Notes: generated from the sequence alone by a model not told the origin. A DNA stretch of 64,000 bases from Viscum album (GCA_963277665.1 OY728131.1:1389696688-1389760687); one strand, 5' to 3'. Numbered from the stretch's first letter, positions 9,984 to 25,043 are shown. Program-made: numbers and translations.

Positions 9984-12900
9984 TGTTACGTACCATGCTT
10001 GATGAACTTGAATAATATTATATTTTGGTGCTTTACCTTGTATCCCCTTTTTGTAAGATGGTTTAATTACAGTACGGGTAAAAGAGTTCAAATTAAGTGA
10101 ATGAGAAAACACAAATGATAAAGAAGCTCTTTCAATCATTAAAATATTACATTACAATATATAAAACGTTACAATGAAACGAGATAACACAACTAACCTA
10201 AAATACCCACCAACAACCCTATTATGTTTACTGGGAGACTGCTCAAAACAATGAGAACCTCGAGTAAACGATATGGGTCTTTAGCATCCGCCATTACAAA
10301 CATAAGAATGGCTTAGCCAATGGCGGCCACACTGAGCACCAATGGTATGATGGGCATCATCTTCTTCTCCTCCTTATCCTTCAATCACCTTCGGTTAAAG
10401 ACACCCCAAGACTAGGTTTTATATGGAACCAATCTGACCGTTACCTTATGTAGCCTTTGGAAACTCAACGGCTATAATTATCGTTGTTATCCATATGATG
10501 TTTAATTAATGAACAACTAAGTGCTCGTCGATGTGGTAAAATTAATTAAATATATTTAGTAATAATAATAACCGATGTATTTTATATATTTAGTTATTTA
10601 TATATATAGTTTTGGATTATTATCATTATAAATAATGATTAGATTAATTTTTTATAAAATTATTAATAAGAAAAATATTATTTACAAAACTCTAAAATAG
10701 TGAGTATATATATATAGATAGAATCATATAAATAGTTTAAGGAATTAACAAAAAGAATAAAGAAATTATTATAAAAAAAATAAAGTGGCATGAAGACAAA
10801 TGGAAAGGTCCACATAATTGAACCTTTTTTCATTAATTTAATATTTTATTACTTAAATTAATTTGTGGCATGGAATTTAGAGATAATATGTCAAAAGGTG
10901 TTTGTGGAAATGATTGACCCGTGTGTATTAAGAGAAAAAAACAAAAAAGATAAAGTAGAATAAAAATAATAATGTTATAATAATAATAATTGAATAAAAA
11001 AGTAATTATAATAATAAAAGAGTCTTCATCATCTCCCTTATGGTTGTGCAAAACAGGCCGCGACATGGATCCTCCCTGAACTAACCAGCGACGCCGCCAC
11101 GTCGCCTCGCCAATGGCCGCCTGAGGGCCGACACCTAAGCACCACCAAATGACCTTGCCATCGCCAGCACTGCGTGACCCTTGTCGTTTCCTCGTTGTCG
11201 ACCTTCATGAGCGCATCCCCACTGACTCGTTCTCTTCCCCATCAAATCAATGAATAGTAGTTGTCTCCATCACCTCCCCTCATTCTCCACTACACCCATC
11301 GTTTTTGACCCCTTGGAGATTCTTTTGGTCTATTTTTTTCCACGAGCATAATCTCCTTTAGAACCTCAAGTCTTATCCCCACCTATGCTACTCCTCGGGT
11401 ATGGTTAGTTAAAATATATATTTATATTATCATTTTCCCAAACTCAAAACTTTGTCCTCACCCTTGGTAGTCATGAATTAGGACCCTCATGTGGAGTGAA
11501 CTGAGGCATTCCAAGCATTCCACGACCTTTTGAATTCTGACCCATGCGGTTGAAACTCAATGGGTTATAACCTCTCCACCTTTCCTTTGAGCTCCCAAAT
11601 ACCCCCCCCCCCAAAGCCTCTGCCAACCCGAATCTTCCTCCTCTGTCTAAGTAAGGGTGGTTTTTCATTCTACTTTATGTTGAACTAGTCTTGTATATGT
11701 TTATAAAATTATACATATTATATATATATAGGCGTACAATGTTTTTTTTGGTTTTTAAAACCCTAAAACCCTCTACACACCCTCTATATTTATGGTTTCA
11801 AGATTTTCAAAGGAAAGTTCATATTATTTAGAGTGAAAATGTGTTTTTTAATAAGTATATATTTGTTTATATAGTTTGTATATATATATATATAAACGTT
11901 TTGATCCATGTTGAAAACCCTAAAATTCCTTTCTTATTTACTGTTTTGAGGATCGTAGATTTGGTTTAGGATGTTTGTAGTATTTATTTCTCATGAAAAT
12001 CAATGTTTTCATTTATGTTTATATATATATATATACACATACATATATATAAATAGGTTATAGTACCTTCCATACATAAACATGTTGGGACAATATCACC
12101 TGCCATTTTTCTAGGGAGAATGTTCATGATTTGTAAACTCAACTAGTTTATGTATGTTTAGTTGTGAAAAGCTTATATTATATATCTTATAAAAACACAC
12201 ATATATTTTTGGGTGTATACACATATATACATAATCTCAATCTATATCTATTTTTAATGTTTCTAAATAATTCATTATGTTATATTAAGAATTATAACGG
12301 TTTTTTTTTGAGTCTACATTTAATATGAAAAATACCTTTTTGAAAACATTGTATATATATATATGTATAATTATATAGTCATATATATTTATATATGTTT
12401 TCCAGTACAATTCAATTATGATTTTTAAGAGATAAATACTAACCTTAAAATAATATTTTAGATGGGAACTATGTTTTGGGTTTAAATGTAATTATGTTTA
12501 TAGTAAAAAAACCTTAGTTTTAATATATTTGGTTACATATGGTTACTTATATAATAGTCCATATATGGGTTTGGTTTTTAGTCAAGCATATAATTAATGG
12601 TTAGAAATATTCAAATCATAAGGAATTTAATGGACTATTATTAAATTTTGTGAAAACCCATATATACACGTTTCCTGTATATGGTTATGTAAAAAAATAT
12701 TTATAGGTATAATTTCCAAAACCCTATTTTCAAAGAATAATTAACAGGACTTAGTTTATACTTTAATACATGTAAGATTTTAATAATTTTGGTGGATGCT
12801 AAGACAATATGCATGTTGCACTAATGAGCTCGTTCAATTAAATAAGTCATTTTGGAATATACCCTCGATGTAATTCATATTTTAAAAGAATGTGCTTTGG

Positions 12901-14353
12901 CCGGTTTTAAAGTAAAGGACTAAGAATTTATGGGTTTTTTGATCATGTAGTATCCATTCATTATTTTATGTTAATCCTTCCGCAGTGATTTTTAGTGGTT
13001 AATCTAGTTATGATTAAATTGAAAGTTCAAAAGTCATGTTTACCCCAATATTTTAATGTCATGTATTTTCATTAAGTGTTCCATTTACATGTAGTTTCCA
13101 TTTATCATCTCTTGTGGAAAATTCTATTTTTTATGCCCTAGTGAATATCTTGTGATGTTGGATAATTACTAAAAACATGCAAGCCATATATTCTTACTAT
13201 AATTCTTTAGATTGTTCAATTCATGTTATAATGTCATATTTAATGCATGTATTTATTTAGTAAATGTTGTTTCATATTTTAATTTGATTCATTAACACCA
13301 TATAATAATAGTGAATCTATGAAACAATTAATTAGAGTGGTGTGGGACACCCCAAATAACATCACTTTAAAACAGGTATCCAAAGTAGTATGAGACGCCT
13401 TAGATACATAGCCCCCTAAGACATAATAGGATTGTATTGGACTGATTATGTGATAGGTGGGTCCTGTTATAACCCCTCGATGCATCGATAGGTCTCATGA
13501 GACAAAATAGAGTCATGGAATAAGGCCTGACAATAGTTATGGTTCAGGTCAAATTCCTTGACATAGACGGTTTAGGTGAAATTAATGGACATAGATGATT
13601 ATGCTCTTGGAACGAGGCCTTGACAAAGTCTAGAATAATTCCCTCCTATTAATGTTTTAGTAAATGACCAACCATGGGATTTTCCGACAAGTAGGATATC
13701 CCTGGTTCATAGCCTTTTTTATGCACAATATAATTAATGGAATGACATGATATGTCTCAGTAGTTTTGGACTTGATCCATTTAACAACATATTTATGTTA
13801 TTACAAGTGAAAAGATATGGATATGTCCATAATGATATGTGCGCCAGTCATATTCATTAGTATAACATTTTTGATTCTATCTTGTGGACTTATAACTGCC
13901 TTGCTAATAGTATCCATAACCTTGCATGTTGTTAATAGTCGTGTACTATACAAGCATTTTATTTCCATAATTGTAACTGCATACTCTAATCATAATTAGA
14001 TGTTATGTTATAATTATTCTTTATTCCAAGATAAATAGTTTTCCAATGGTTAAGTTTATTTTGAAGAATACTATTTTCTCTTCAGTAAAGAATGATTATT
14101 TACAGATTTTTTTTTAAAAAAAAATCCGTTACTGGACATACTTTGTTCACCCTACGTTTTTGTTTTAAATATTTTCATGTATGGGTTTTTAATAAAGAAA
14201 ATTTTAGAAGCAGCCAGTTTCCCATAACCTGAACCTCACGAACCTCTGTAATAATGGGACATGATATAATACATGTAAATATTTGAAATATATTTTTTAT
14301 ACATCATGTCTCAATGGAACCAGCTCCAGGAACTTGGAGGCCGAGTCCTTACA
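9984..14353 (+). repeat. Element A 3' LTR (4370 bp)
   Basis: Direct repeat of 3963-8343. It holds the broken counterpart of the antisense membrane ORF (about 10190-10385), a GC-richer block at about 11050-11210, and the better-preserved copy of the inter-family LTR module at about 13440-13520. The target duplication AACTT follows at 14354-14358. Confidence 0.85.
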
Positions 14354-17300
14354 AACTTAATAATGTATTCATTTAAAAATAAATCAAATATAGTTGGAGA
14401 ACATTACATCCCCATAATCATCCAGGATATAGTTTGGTCATTGGGAAAATAATGACTAATAATAATTTAAAAAACAATTAATCTCCATGGTTCTCATTTT
14501 TTGATTATCTAAAAATTGGTAAAAATTATCCTGCATTAAAATATCTCATTTCTATTAGGGAACATACATGTTATTATGAAATTAAATGGAAACATAATCT
14601 CATGTCAACAATAGATCAGAAAAATATGTTTTTATAATCACACTGAACTGTCTAATAATGGTATCTGAAAAAAGTCACAAAAAGGAAAAAATAATCAAAT
14701 ATGTTTTACATAATAAATCAAAAAATTCATTAAAACAAATAATTGAACCTATATACAAGAGATTGGATAAAAAAATTTAGAACATTTATCTGGATTGTGC
14801 AATGGTATCATAAATATATCTAGGATGCTTCCCCAATTAGTTGATGAAACTATAGTAGCATAACACTGGTTGGATGATGGGTTGTCGAGCTCAGTATTAG
14901 GAACCACAATATTATTGAGCGAATGAAATAACTCAGTGACAACTTGTGGGAACATTTCAAAAAGAAAAAAAATGTCACCTATAAATAATTATAAAAATAG
15001 TTATCAATTATAAAACCCATTTAAATACATATATGAGAATTTAATACGTCATTATTTACCTTTTTTTCAAAACCCTTAATTTTAGTTTCATCATTTTCCT
15101 CCTCATGCATCATCAATTTCCATTCATGGTTCTTCTTCTTCATCCCCTATTATTTGAAATTAATTTTTTATTTATTACATAATCATCATTATAAAAACCA
15201 TCGACCCTTAAATTTGAGGACTCTTCATTAATATATATATATATATATATATTTGAGTAAAATGTGTATTTTTAAATGTCTATTTTAAATTTTATATATA
15301 ATTTAAATCAATAAAAACATTCATTTACCATAATTAAGTTTTTGGGGGATTTCATTTTTATTGAAATAAATTGTATAGTTAAATCTCTTGAGGTTATACG
15401 ATAATATTCAAAAGAAACATGATGTGGTAAATGTGATAGTATAAATGGTTCACTAGATTCTGATAATTATTTAAATTTAATGATAATGATTCTATTTCAT
15501 GGATGATCACAAAAGCCTCTCTTCATATAATGAAATGAAATTTAATCATTGCTACGTAATAAAATTATCAATAGTTTCATCCACCATTCCACAGAAATCA
15601 TTTTCCATTCATTTTATGTTATCCTGCCAAACAAACACCATTATTCATTTATTTTTTATACACCATATGCTCATGTATGAAATAAAAATACATTAATAGC
15701 ATGACCATTAAATGATTTAACTATATTGGATGGTGGATTAGTAAATTCCCATAAGTGTTTATTAAATTAATTTCATTGTTACAATAACTAGAAAACAAAA
15801 ATAAAATTTAAATATATAAAAACATAAAATATTTACTTAATATATTCCACCATAAAAAATTTATCTTAATAGAATTTGAAACCATTTAAGAAAATTCTAT
15901 TCTGGGAATTATTCAACAACATCAGATGTAATTTGTGTAAATATATTTTTGATATAATCATTATGTAATCTTTAAATTATTTAATATAAATCTAAAATTC
16001 AATTTATGTTTTAAAAATGGTAAATTTATATCTTACAACAAAAATCATGTTATTTATTTATGATTGATAGGATCATAGATATAAAATTAGTTTTTTATGT
16101 CATCTATAATTCGTCGTTCAACATCACCACTAAAAAAATTATCTTGCGAAATAAATAATAATTATTTATGATCTATTTCATTATCAACATTTTCATAATT
16201 ATTATACATTCAATTATATATTTAATAATATTTTTACTGAAAATAATAAGGGTGGAAATTTGAAATTTCCACTTTCATATACACCGATGTAATGGAATAT
16301 TCAAATGACTCATTGTTTTTTGTCTTCTTCATTAACATTTTCTTGCATCTCTTAAATGGATACAACAACATAAATATTATTTCACCACCAAATTTTGGTT
16401 TATATCGCAAATTTAAAATATTATGTTCCATTAAATCAAAGAATATTGACTGATTTTTTAAAATTTATATAATAATAGAAAAACAAATTTTCATAGTATA
16501 TATAGTTCATAATAGTATATTTTTAGTAAAATAATGTCTTAGAATGAATATAATGATTTTTTAGGAATATTCAAAATCTACGAATTTTGAAACTCTTTAT
16601 GGAAAATTGTTAATAATATTTATATCATGAAATGTAATTCATGGATTTTGAATCTCGTTATGTCACCATTTCTGAAATCATTAGTCAAAATAGAGGTATA
16701 ACTGTCTTGAATCCTCTATTTTAAATTCTACTAATATAATAACATAATAATTTAATTAGAAAGTGAATTAGATACTTTTTATTTCATTATATTTTATTAT
16801 CTATATGTTTTAAATGAATAAATTTCTAGACATCAATATTATTTGTAAGGATATAATCATTTATTTATTGTTTATATATTTTTAGTATGTCTTCCCAACA
16901 TAGAAAAATTTCTGATATCAATATTGTTCTTCTCAAAATCAATGACATATTTCATGTGATGGAAAAATAAATCAGACTCATATAGAAGGTCCGAAATATT
17001 ACTCCCGTATTTACAATTGTTATTTCTCCCAAATACATAAATAGTTTCTCTGATTATAGTTAGACTAAATTTCAAATAATATAATAAATAGTTGATATAT
17101 TTTACATGAATAACATAGAGTACTACTGTACATCCATTTATTTCAATTCTATCTTTTATAAATTATTTATATTCTTTTATAAAGTAGGATCTGTTGGAAG
17201 AAATGTTCAATGAAATTAAATGAACAAGTTTTGATTACTCTGAAAATAATATATAATTTTCTACCACTATTTAGAATGGACATGATTTTGGATCATTATT

Positions 17301-18950
17301 ACTACATCATAATAAATTTTCATATGATGGAAATTCACTGATTTACATATTAATGATTATTTCATTCTAATCACTTTTTCTATAACTGCATTATGTTTAT
17401 TCAAACCATAACTCTACAATAAATTTTAATCATTAATCAATGGATTAAAATAAAAAATAATTTTAAATTAGGTTCCCCAATTTTATTTTATCAAAATAGA
17501 TATAATGTTCCCTCATAAATATCCAATCATAAAAGTTATAAAAATTTATGATGAATGACCAAACAAATATATAATTCCATAAGATCTTAATGGATATAGA
17601 ACATTAGTAGAAATACCAATCTTAAGTAACAACATTACAATAAAAAATAGAGATGAACTTGATCAATGTGTATCCATGAATAATTATCAAAAGGATGATT
17701 AAATATTTTACTAATTGAAATGTTTTATCTTTTTCATTTCATCAATGAGTCTATTTTTTTTGAAATAAATAAACATTTCAGTCATGGTGTAAGTGGAAAA
17801 TACATAATCTATTTTAATGTAACAAATATATAATTTCTAGATCATATATTTTTCTCATTGATTTAAAACATGTAGGAAAACTACAAAACAACATATATTA
17901 ACCATAATAAAAAATGAAATCATTAAAATATTAAAGGACCAGTTGATAACTCTGACCTAAATTAGTATCAAATTTCATAATTATAAATAAATGCACTGGA
18001 AACATTTTTCCCTTGGGTAACAATTATTTAAACAAACAATGTATTATATAAAAATTATTTATGTAACATTTTATTATATTCATTAATTTATATATCTTTT
18101 ATAACAACTTCATATTTTACAAACTAAAATACGAGATATAAACCATCCTCATAATGTTTCAAAAAACTCATTAAATTATTATGGATGCAATTTGGGATTT
18201 GAATTATAATTCGTTGTTTATGATTTTTTTGAATGGATGGGACATACACCACATGTTCAATATCATAAAATTGTGATAAATATAGAATAAAAAAATATAT
18301 TTTTATTAATTTTGATCACCATGATAATTTATAATAAAATTATGGAAACTAAACCCCAATAGATGGACTCCAATGTTATGATAATATTTAAATATCCTAT
18401 GATCTCCTTTTTTATATGGACACATAATTTAATATTTTGATGAAAATTCAAAATATGATGATGTGAATGATATAAAAATTTCAAACCCATAATATTAAAA
18501 TGACTTATACCGATACAGTTTGGTTTTTTGGTTGATTTATCTAATCATGGTCTCATATTGAAAATTGGTTTCTACTTCATGGGTCCATAGTTGTATAAAA
18601 AAATTAGTTAGAATAATATATATATTTTTTAATACTTATTAACAATATTTTCTACTAATTATCAATATGTGTTATTAATTGAAACTGGTTATAAAATTTT
18701 TTTACTCAATTATAATAAATTCGGATAATTATGTAATAAAATATGAAAAATTCATATGAAATATTGGTTACGATTAATCCAATAGAAATGAATAATTATA
18801 GAGTGATTATCAAAGGGATATCAGAAAATTTGAAACCCAAAAATAAGAAATATAATATTTAACAAGTAATAAACAATGATAAATTCATATAAATTATTAC
18901 ATAATAATAATCTGATATAATGGAATAATTTTAGAGGGATGGTCCATAAT
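14354..18950. other. AT-rich unassigned DNA between elements A and D
   Basis: No gene that I can support. Short minus-strand frames at 14749-14955, 16234-16431 and 16872-17075 resemble no family I know and are separated by stops. An (AT)n run sits at 15226-15252. The last ~200 bp carry two copies of a dispersed motif (GAATAATTATAGAG... near 18790; GGAATAATTTTAGAGGGAT near 18923), also found to the right of the nest at about 61400 and 62147. This DNA and 60978-62930 were contiguous before element D inserted. Confidence 0.5.
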
Positions 18951-21900
18951 TGCAACGACTCATTTTTTGATGCAAGGTAAAATTATAATGGAATTTGAAT
19001 TTTGGTATTTGGTTGATTGTTTTCTTTGAAATTGGATTATAAACATAATTAAAAGATATCTAGTGCCTATAAGTATTCAATTTGGATTTGGATAAAGGCT
19101 TGGTGGTTCCTAGGGTGCATCATCATGTTTTGGGAGTGGAAAACCACATAAAATGAAAATTAGAGAAGGTTGATTGGGGTGCATGGTTCGTATGAAACTA
19201 TGAGAACATCTAGTAATAACCATGTGGCCTAATCCAATAGAGAAAAATGTGCCCCATTGTTTGATCCAACCACGCTTAATATGACACATGACAGTGTGAG
19301 GCTTTGCTAGTGACTAGATGTTGTGCTCATGTGATGGAGACTATTTATCAATACATGATACTAGCCCACATTTTTAGTGCCATATATGAAGTATACATGC
19401 ACTACATACGAAATTATTGGTGGATGGTTTGGGAAAGTTTCTATGAACAACTATAGAGGGTCTGGGTTTCTATGATGTGGGACCCACATGGTTATCAAAA
19501 GGTTTTTACAACTGTGTAACCAAAATGTGTATTCCATTTTTCAGGTACAAATTACAATTTTTCCTTAATGAACCAAATTAAACTCATTAATTATTTCTTT
19601 CATTTCATAAAATGAGTGAGTCCCCCACTATTTGTGTAATGTGATTCTAATCACATTCCTATCGTAAGAATTTATAAATCCCCTCATCAGATGTCTGATT
19701 TGATCATCATCGACTATGTTAGTTCTGCATCGGCACACTCTATGTTCTACATGATCCTTTTTCTATTTATCTAACACTAGACCATGCTATCGTTGTGTGA
19801 GAATGATGTCCCTTTTTCGGGGTGGATTTCTGTCTCAAATGTTTCATCCAAACTGAATGGAATCAAATATCTATATTAGGCGAGGAAGCATCCATGTTTT
19901 ATGGTTGGTTGCCTATATATTTTTCCCAAATTTTCTATTGATTTATAAATGTCCCAATCATTTCATGTGCCTTTATTTTTCATGAATAACCTTATGATTT
20001 ATTTTATTCAATTTAAGTTGGATTACAGAACTCAATATAAATATTATGATTGTTGTTTTGTAATTTCAGGAAATCAACCTCGATCATGAACATCCCTTGG
20101 GTGTGCGAGTTTATTTTTTCTTTTATAATTAATTTTGTAAAGGCCCAAAATGAATCCTGAGTGATTGTTTTGGGTTATATTTGAAAATTCTCATTTCTAT
20201 ATAATTATTGATTAATCCCAATATACATTCTATATTCTTGGGAAAACTTATATATGGGACTTCCCATGTAGATAAATGTCAAAATGATAATGGAAGTTTC
20301 TAGATACCTCAATAAACATTGTAATTATTTTTACATGTTTGGTGTAATTAAATAACAAATCTTGATATTAATTAAATATTAAATCATTAATTTGATGACT
20401 ATTTATGATCAAATTAATCCTTTTTTTATTTCATGTTTTATAAAATAACCCCCCGATGACGTACACTGTCTTTTACGAAAAGAATTTAAAGATTAGTTAC
20501 TAAAACCTTACTTGGATTATTTATTTAGTTTTTTTCTAGTTACATTTTGTTATTAATAGATAAAAGGCATGATAAATACATGGCCTATAATGAAATTATT
20601 AAATGAAATTTAATCGGCTAGTATGATCACACCACATTCGATATTTTAATGATAATGACATTTTAATTGTATGAAATGCAATGACTTTATTATATTTAAT
20701 TCCATGAATCATGATGGTTTCCATGAATTTAATGAATTTAATGAAGTAGTTGATGTAAAATATAATGGGGATACATGGAAACACTAATAATTTAATTCAT
20801 AGTAAATTCTTTTTAGAATTGGTATTTCCCAGGTAATATTTGTCCTGTTAAATTATAATTCATGATAGGAACTTACTAATGACTATAACCATTATAAAAA
20901 TTATTACTCCTTCATATAGGAACTATAAAGATAATACGGGATATGTTCATCATGGTGGAATTAATCACCCTTAAATCAGGTGTTGAAAATGATATCTCCC
21001 ACTAATTACACTATTTGAATGGTGGGCACGATAAACCATGTCATGTGATGTGAGTGATGGCATGATGACACACTAACTATATCAAATGTTGACATGTTGG
21101 CACACTCCAAATATCATCTGATGAGCCTAAAATCAACATATCATTATGAGATATATAGAATATACCCATTTACAAGACATTATATTCTCGGTTAGACTAG
21201 TCATTTTTGTCGGAGTTACGCCCTAATCCTGCCAGCACCTAGTATTCTAAGTATATGGCCACTTATGTACACATATACTTGGTTCCTATATTTAGATCCA
21301 TTATATAACTATACTATATGTATAAATCATAACTACATATAAATAGTTACTATTTATACAATCATTCTATCCATGTGATGAAGTAGGTAGTGCTTTCAGA
21401 TGTCACTTAGGAACCTGGGCATGCAGTTATTTATTCCACAATATTATATATTAATAGAAAATTACATGAAAATTTTATTACATTATCTTCAAGGAATTGA
21501 ATAATATATAGAAAACATGGGTTGTAAAAGTATATGGAGTTTTATATCACCCCCTTCTTAATAATCAATTACACTAGGGTACCTGAGTAGATCTCTTGTT
21601 CAGTGGACAATTAATTATTTGTTGTTCTAATTTTCTGGTACCCTAGAGATAGGAGAATAGAAATAAGTTGGAGCTCAGGTTTCTTATGAATATCTCATTC
21701 ATGGATTTGATTTATTTTCATTATTTATGTAAAACCTTTTATTTTTTCATATTGTGTGCCTATATTTTTGATATACCTCATCATATGGACATGAATTCAT
21801 TGGTATATATTGGAATTGTCCACCATTTTTATCCAGATTATATATTTATTGGGCTTATCATTCTTCTATTGATTACTACTTCTACTACTATATGTCACTA

Positions 21901-22051
21901 AATTTTTTATATACCATTATACTACAATAATAATTAGGTTATAGTCTCCACACTATAACCTCCTTAGACCCTTCCTGCTAGATAATAGCCATTGGAGTAT
22001 GTGGAGGCGTATAGAACTGCCATATTTTATCGTATGATTCTTCTTAAATAA
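18951..22051 (+). repeat. Element D 5' LTR
   Basis: Pairs with 57877-60977. Anchor matches include GTGTGAGGCTTT (about 19294 and 58222), GGGTGTGCGAG versus GGGTGTGCCAC (about 20099 and 59025), and the tracts at about 21400-21440 and 60295-60335. The right end is estimated from the length of the partner. Confidence 0.7.
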
Positions 22052-22094
22052 TTTCATTTCAAAATAAATTATAATGCATTAAAAACTATGTCAT

Positions 22095-25037
22095 TGTGAA
22101 AAAAACCCTGTTATAATAGATAGCTATAACCATAAAATTTAACATAAATTATCCACATCTATGATTTGAATTTTGAAAAATTGACATACATGGTTGTGAT
22201 CAGGGTGATATTTTGAGTCTGATAGAATTAACTTTTTTTTTGAATATTAACATACCCTTATGAATAGTAACATACCCTTATGTGCTGTTTTTCCAACTAA
22301 GGAATAGTAATGTCACACTTATGAATAGTTATATGAACCTAATGAATGTTGATCTTTACCTTGAGTGTATAAATAAAATCTAGGAACCTTATCAATGATG
22401 GTGAATATTTTAATCAAGTGATGTTATTTTTCTGAGTAACAAATATTAATTTACATTATTATAATTAATAAAATTATTAAAATGATAATTCATTTTAAAA
22501 AATGTATTCATTAATCAATATTTTTTCACTTTTATTTTTTGGTTAATTTAATGAGGCTTTTGTTAGCTTTTCAAAGTGAAAATCAATTAGTTTTAATTTT
22601 TAAATTATAATTTTTTGATTAAATGAGGATTTTAATTAAAAATTATATTTCTCGTATTTAGAAATTTATTTTTATCAAATGGAGTTCATTTATTTATTCT
22701 TCCCATTAAAAAACTTTTATTTTGAATTTTAATAATTTTTTGTTATACTTGAATTATTTTTGAATAGTAAAATATAGTAATTATGGCATAAATACATTAC
22801 GAGACAAATACACTATTACATGCATCTTAGATTACCAATAAATTTATTATTTCGAACTCACATGACCTTATTAGTATTTTAAGTCATAATAAAAATTAAT
22901 ATTTATAGTATTTAAGAAAAAATATAATCTATTGATTAAAATAATCCAAAAACCCTCCTCTCATTCACTATATAAACTACCCAACAACAACCTATTTCTC
23001 TCACACCACTCATGCATTAAACCTTGACTAAGATAAAAAAAACTACACATCCAAAGATCTACCCTCATGTCTAAGACCTTCAGGTACAACCAAAAGTCCA
23101 AAGACAAAGGCCTTAATTAGTTTTTCAAGGAAGATTACTAAAGAGGTAAACCTCTCTTCCTTTTTATTTCAACTTCTTTTAAAAGTTCCATTATTTTGTT
23201 TCCCTATCCCCACGTACCATCATATAAATTCTATTATATTTACAGTACCTTATATGTAATGGATGTTTTTTAATCTAGTTGAATATTTCATCATTATCTC
23301 CTTTTCCCCCACCTCATATACCAAAAATGAAAACACTGTCCAAGATGTGTTCATTTACCACATTCAAGGAAAAGAGTTTTAAAATTTATATTACAGTCAT
23401 TAATTATGGTGATGAAAAAAAATTATGTGAAACAATAAAATCATATATTTAATATATCATATTTAATCTTGATGAATATTTTTTAAAATAGTGGAATTTA
23501 ATCATAAAACAAAATGAGTCTGTGGTGATAAAAAAACAGAAAATTAATCCAAGCGTTTAACATTAAAATTTTATGTAATTATTAATCCTATCCAAATAAT
23601 AAAAATTATTTATACAATCATTTAATCTTATGGATGAAAATTTTAAACTCATATCATCAACTCTAGTTTTTGATTTCCATTTTAATGAACTTCCATACTC
23701 TTTTATAAGAAAAACAATCATGGAAACTAGGAAAATGTGCACTCCAAAAAGATGAAATTGAAACTATAATCCCATGGAAAAGGACATAAATGAACTTAAT
23801 GATGATATTTTAAATCAATAAAATATATATAATGTTATGGAATTCATAATTAATGAACCTAATTTTATTATTCAGGACATTAAGATAATGTGAAAAATAC
23901 ATTCTGGCTAAAGGTAAGGGGTTTCTCATATCACTTTTATTTCCTTGACATTTCCATTATTCACTGCATATTTCATGTATGTTGTGTATGTGTACTCCCA
24001 TTTGATATGATACATAATTATTCTGTTTATATTAATGGAATTCAATGATTCGGTTTAGGATTGTTATTTTTTGTTCATAGGGTTTGATTGATTACATTGT
24101 GGTTAAAGACATTGTCTCAATTTCAATTACATTGATATTTACATTGTATTGTGCACCTAATAATTTCATTGTTGTGTATATAATGCCCTGTTGAATAATT
24201 TTTGTTTGAAATTGTAATTATATTGAATATCCATATTATTGTTTCATCGATATGATTATTTTATAATCCGTATAACATTTTACCTATAGTTATTATTTTT
24301 AATGATATGATGAATCATTATCCTCTACTCAATTAGGATTTACGACAGGAATATTTTTCATGTATTAAATCATTGATTAATAATTTATTGGGACATATAG
24401 TTATCAGTGGGTCCTTCTATATCGCCTCAATGCATCAAAAGTTTTCGTGAGACAACCCTGTTGGCGATAAACTCTTCATGTTGGTTTCCAAAATAGAATT
24501 AGACAGGTATCTACCCATAAACATAAACCGTCTTGATGGTATTATGCTCCATGTTCTAGATACATGACGTCCAAAACATATGCATTATATTTATTCATTA
24601 TACATTTATTACTTTCAATGATGATTTCACTATGAAAAAATATATGGATGGATTATCATTCTCCTTTTATTAATGTCATGTATTTTTCATTTATTCGCCA
24701 TCCCATATTGATTATGTAAAATAGATGAAGATTCACTTATTATTGATTCGTGATTCTATAATATGTAACCCATACTGAGCATTTGAACTCACCATATTAA
24801 TTTTTTCCTTCCACAGACTATGAAAAAGGGATCACTTATTCAGTTTTCATGGATGAGGTTTATTATCTCATGTAATGTATTATTTATTCATTTATTTTAC
24901 AAATTTAAATGGTATCCATTTATGTATTTAATTTATCAAATACTACTAAACTGGTCCTTCATTTGTTAGTTGATTCCTTGTATTCACAACAATGTAATAA
25001 TTTTGTGAACTACCTCTAGGCTATAGGGGTCGGTGAA
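22095..25037 (+). repeat. Element C 5' LTR
   Basis: Contains a TATA box at 22969-22976, a sharply conserved AAGGTAAGGGGTTTCTCAT tract near 23911 that looks like a splice donor, and a copy of the inter-family module at about 24401-24470. The right end is set from the PBS and from alignment with GGTCATGACA at 53594-53603. Confidence 0.75.
22969..22976 (+). promoter_or_regulatory. TATA box of element C 5' LTR
   Basis: TATATAAA in a C-rich context (ACCCTCCTCTCATTCAC before it). The homologous position of the 3' LTR (27597-27604) has TATAAAAA in the same context, so it is conserved in both LTRs despite their divergence. Confidence 0.6.
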
Positions 25038-25043
25038 TTAAAA

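Larger units (their letters stand above)
3963..14353 (+). mobile_element. Element A: LARD-like non-autonomous LTR retrotransposon
   Basis: Two direct repeats of about 4.38 kb flank only 1.64 kb of interior. Seen: the left LTR starts TGTAACACC and ends CTTACA; the right LTR starts TGTTACG and ends CTTACA. A primer-binding site for initiator-Met tRNA follows the left LTR after 2 nt, and a purine tract abuts the right LTR. Flanks are AACCT and AACTT, a 5 bp target duplication with one difference. No gag, protease, RT, RNase H or integrase is present. Giant LTRs around a short interior without polymerase genes match the LARD type described in grasses. The interior carries two tandem F-box-like frames instead. 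LTRs differ by about 17% in a 186 nt stretch compared by eye, so the insertion is old. Mobilisation would have needed proteins from another gypsy element; this is inference. Confidence 0.85.

Noticed and set aside
14749..14955. 68-residue minus-strand ORF with splice-like sites nearby
   Set aside because: Upstream and downstream sequence is stop-rich and no domain is recognisable, so it is not supportable as a gene.
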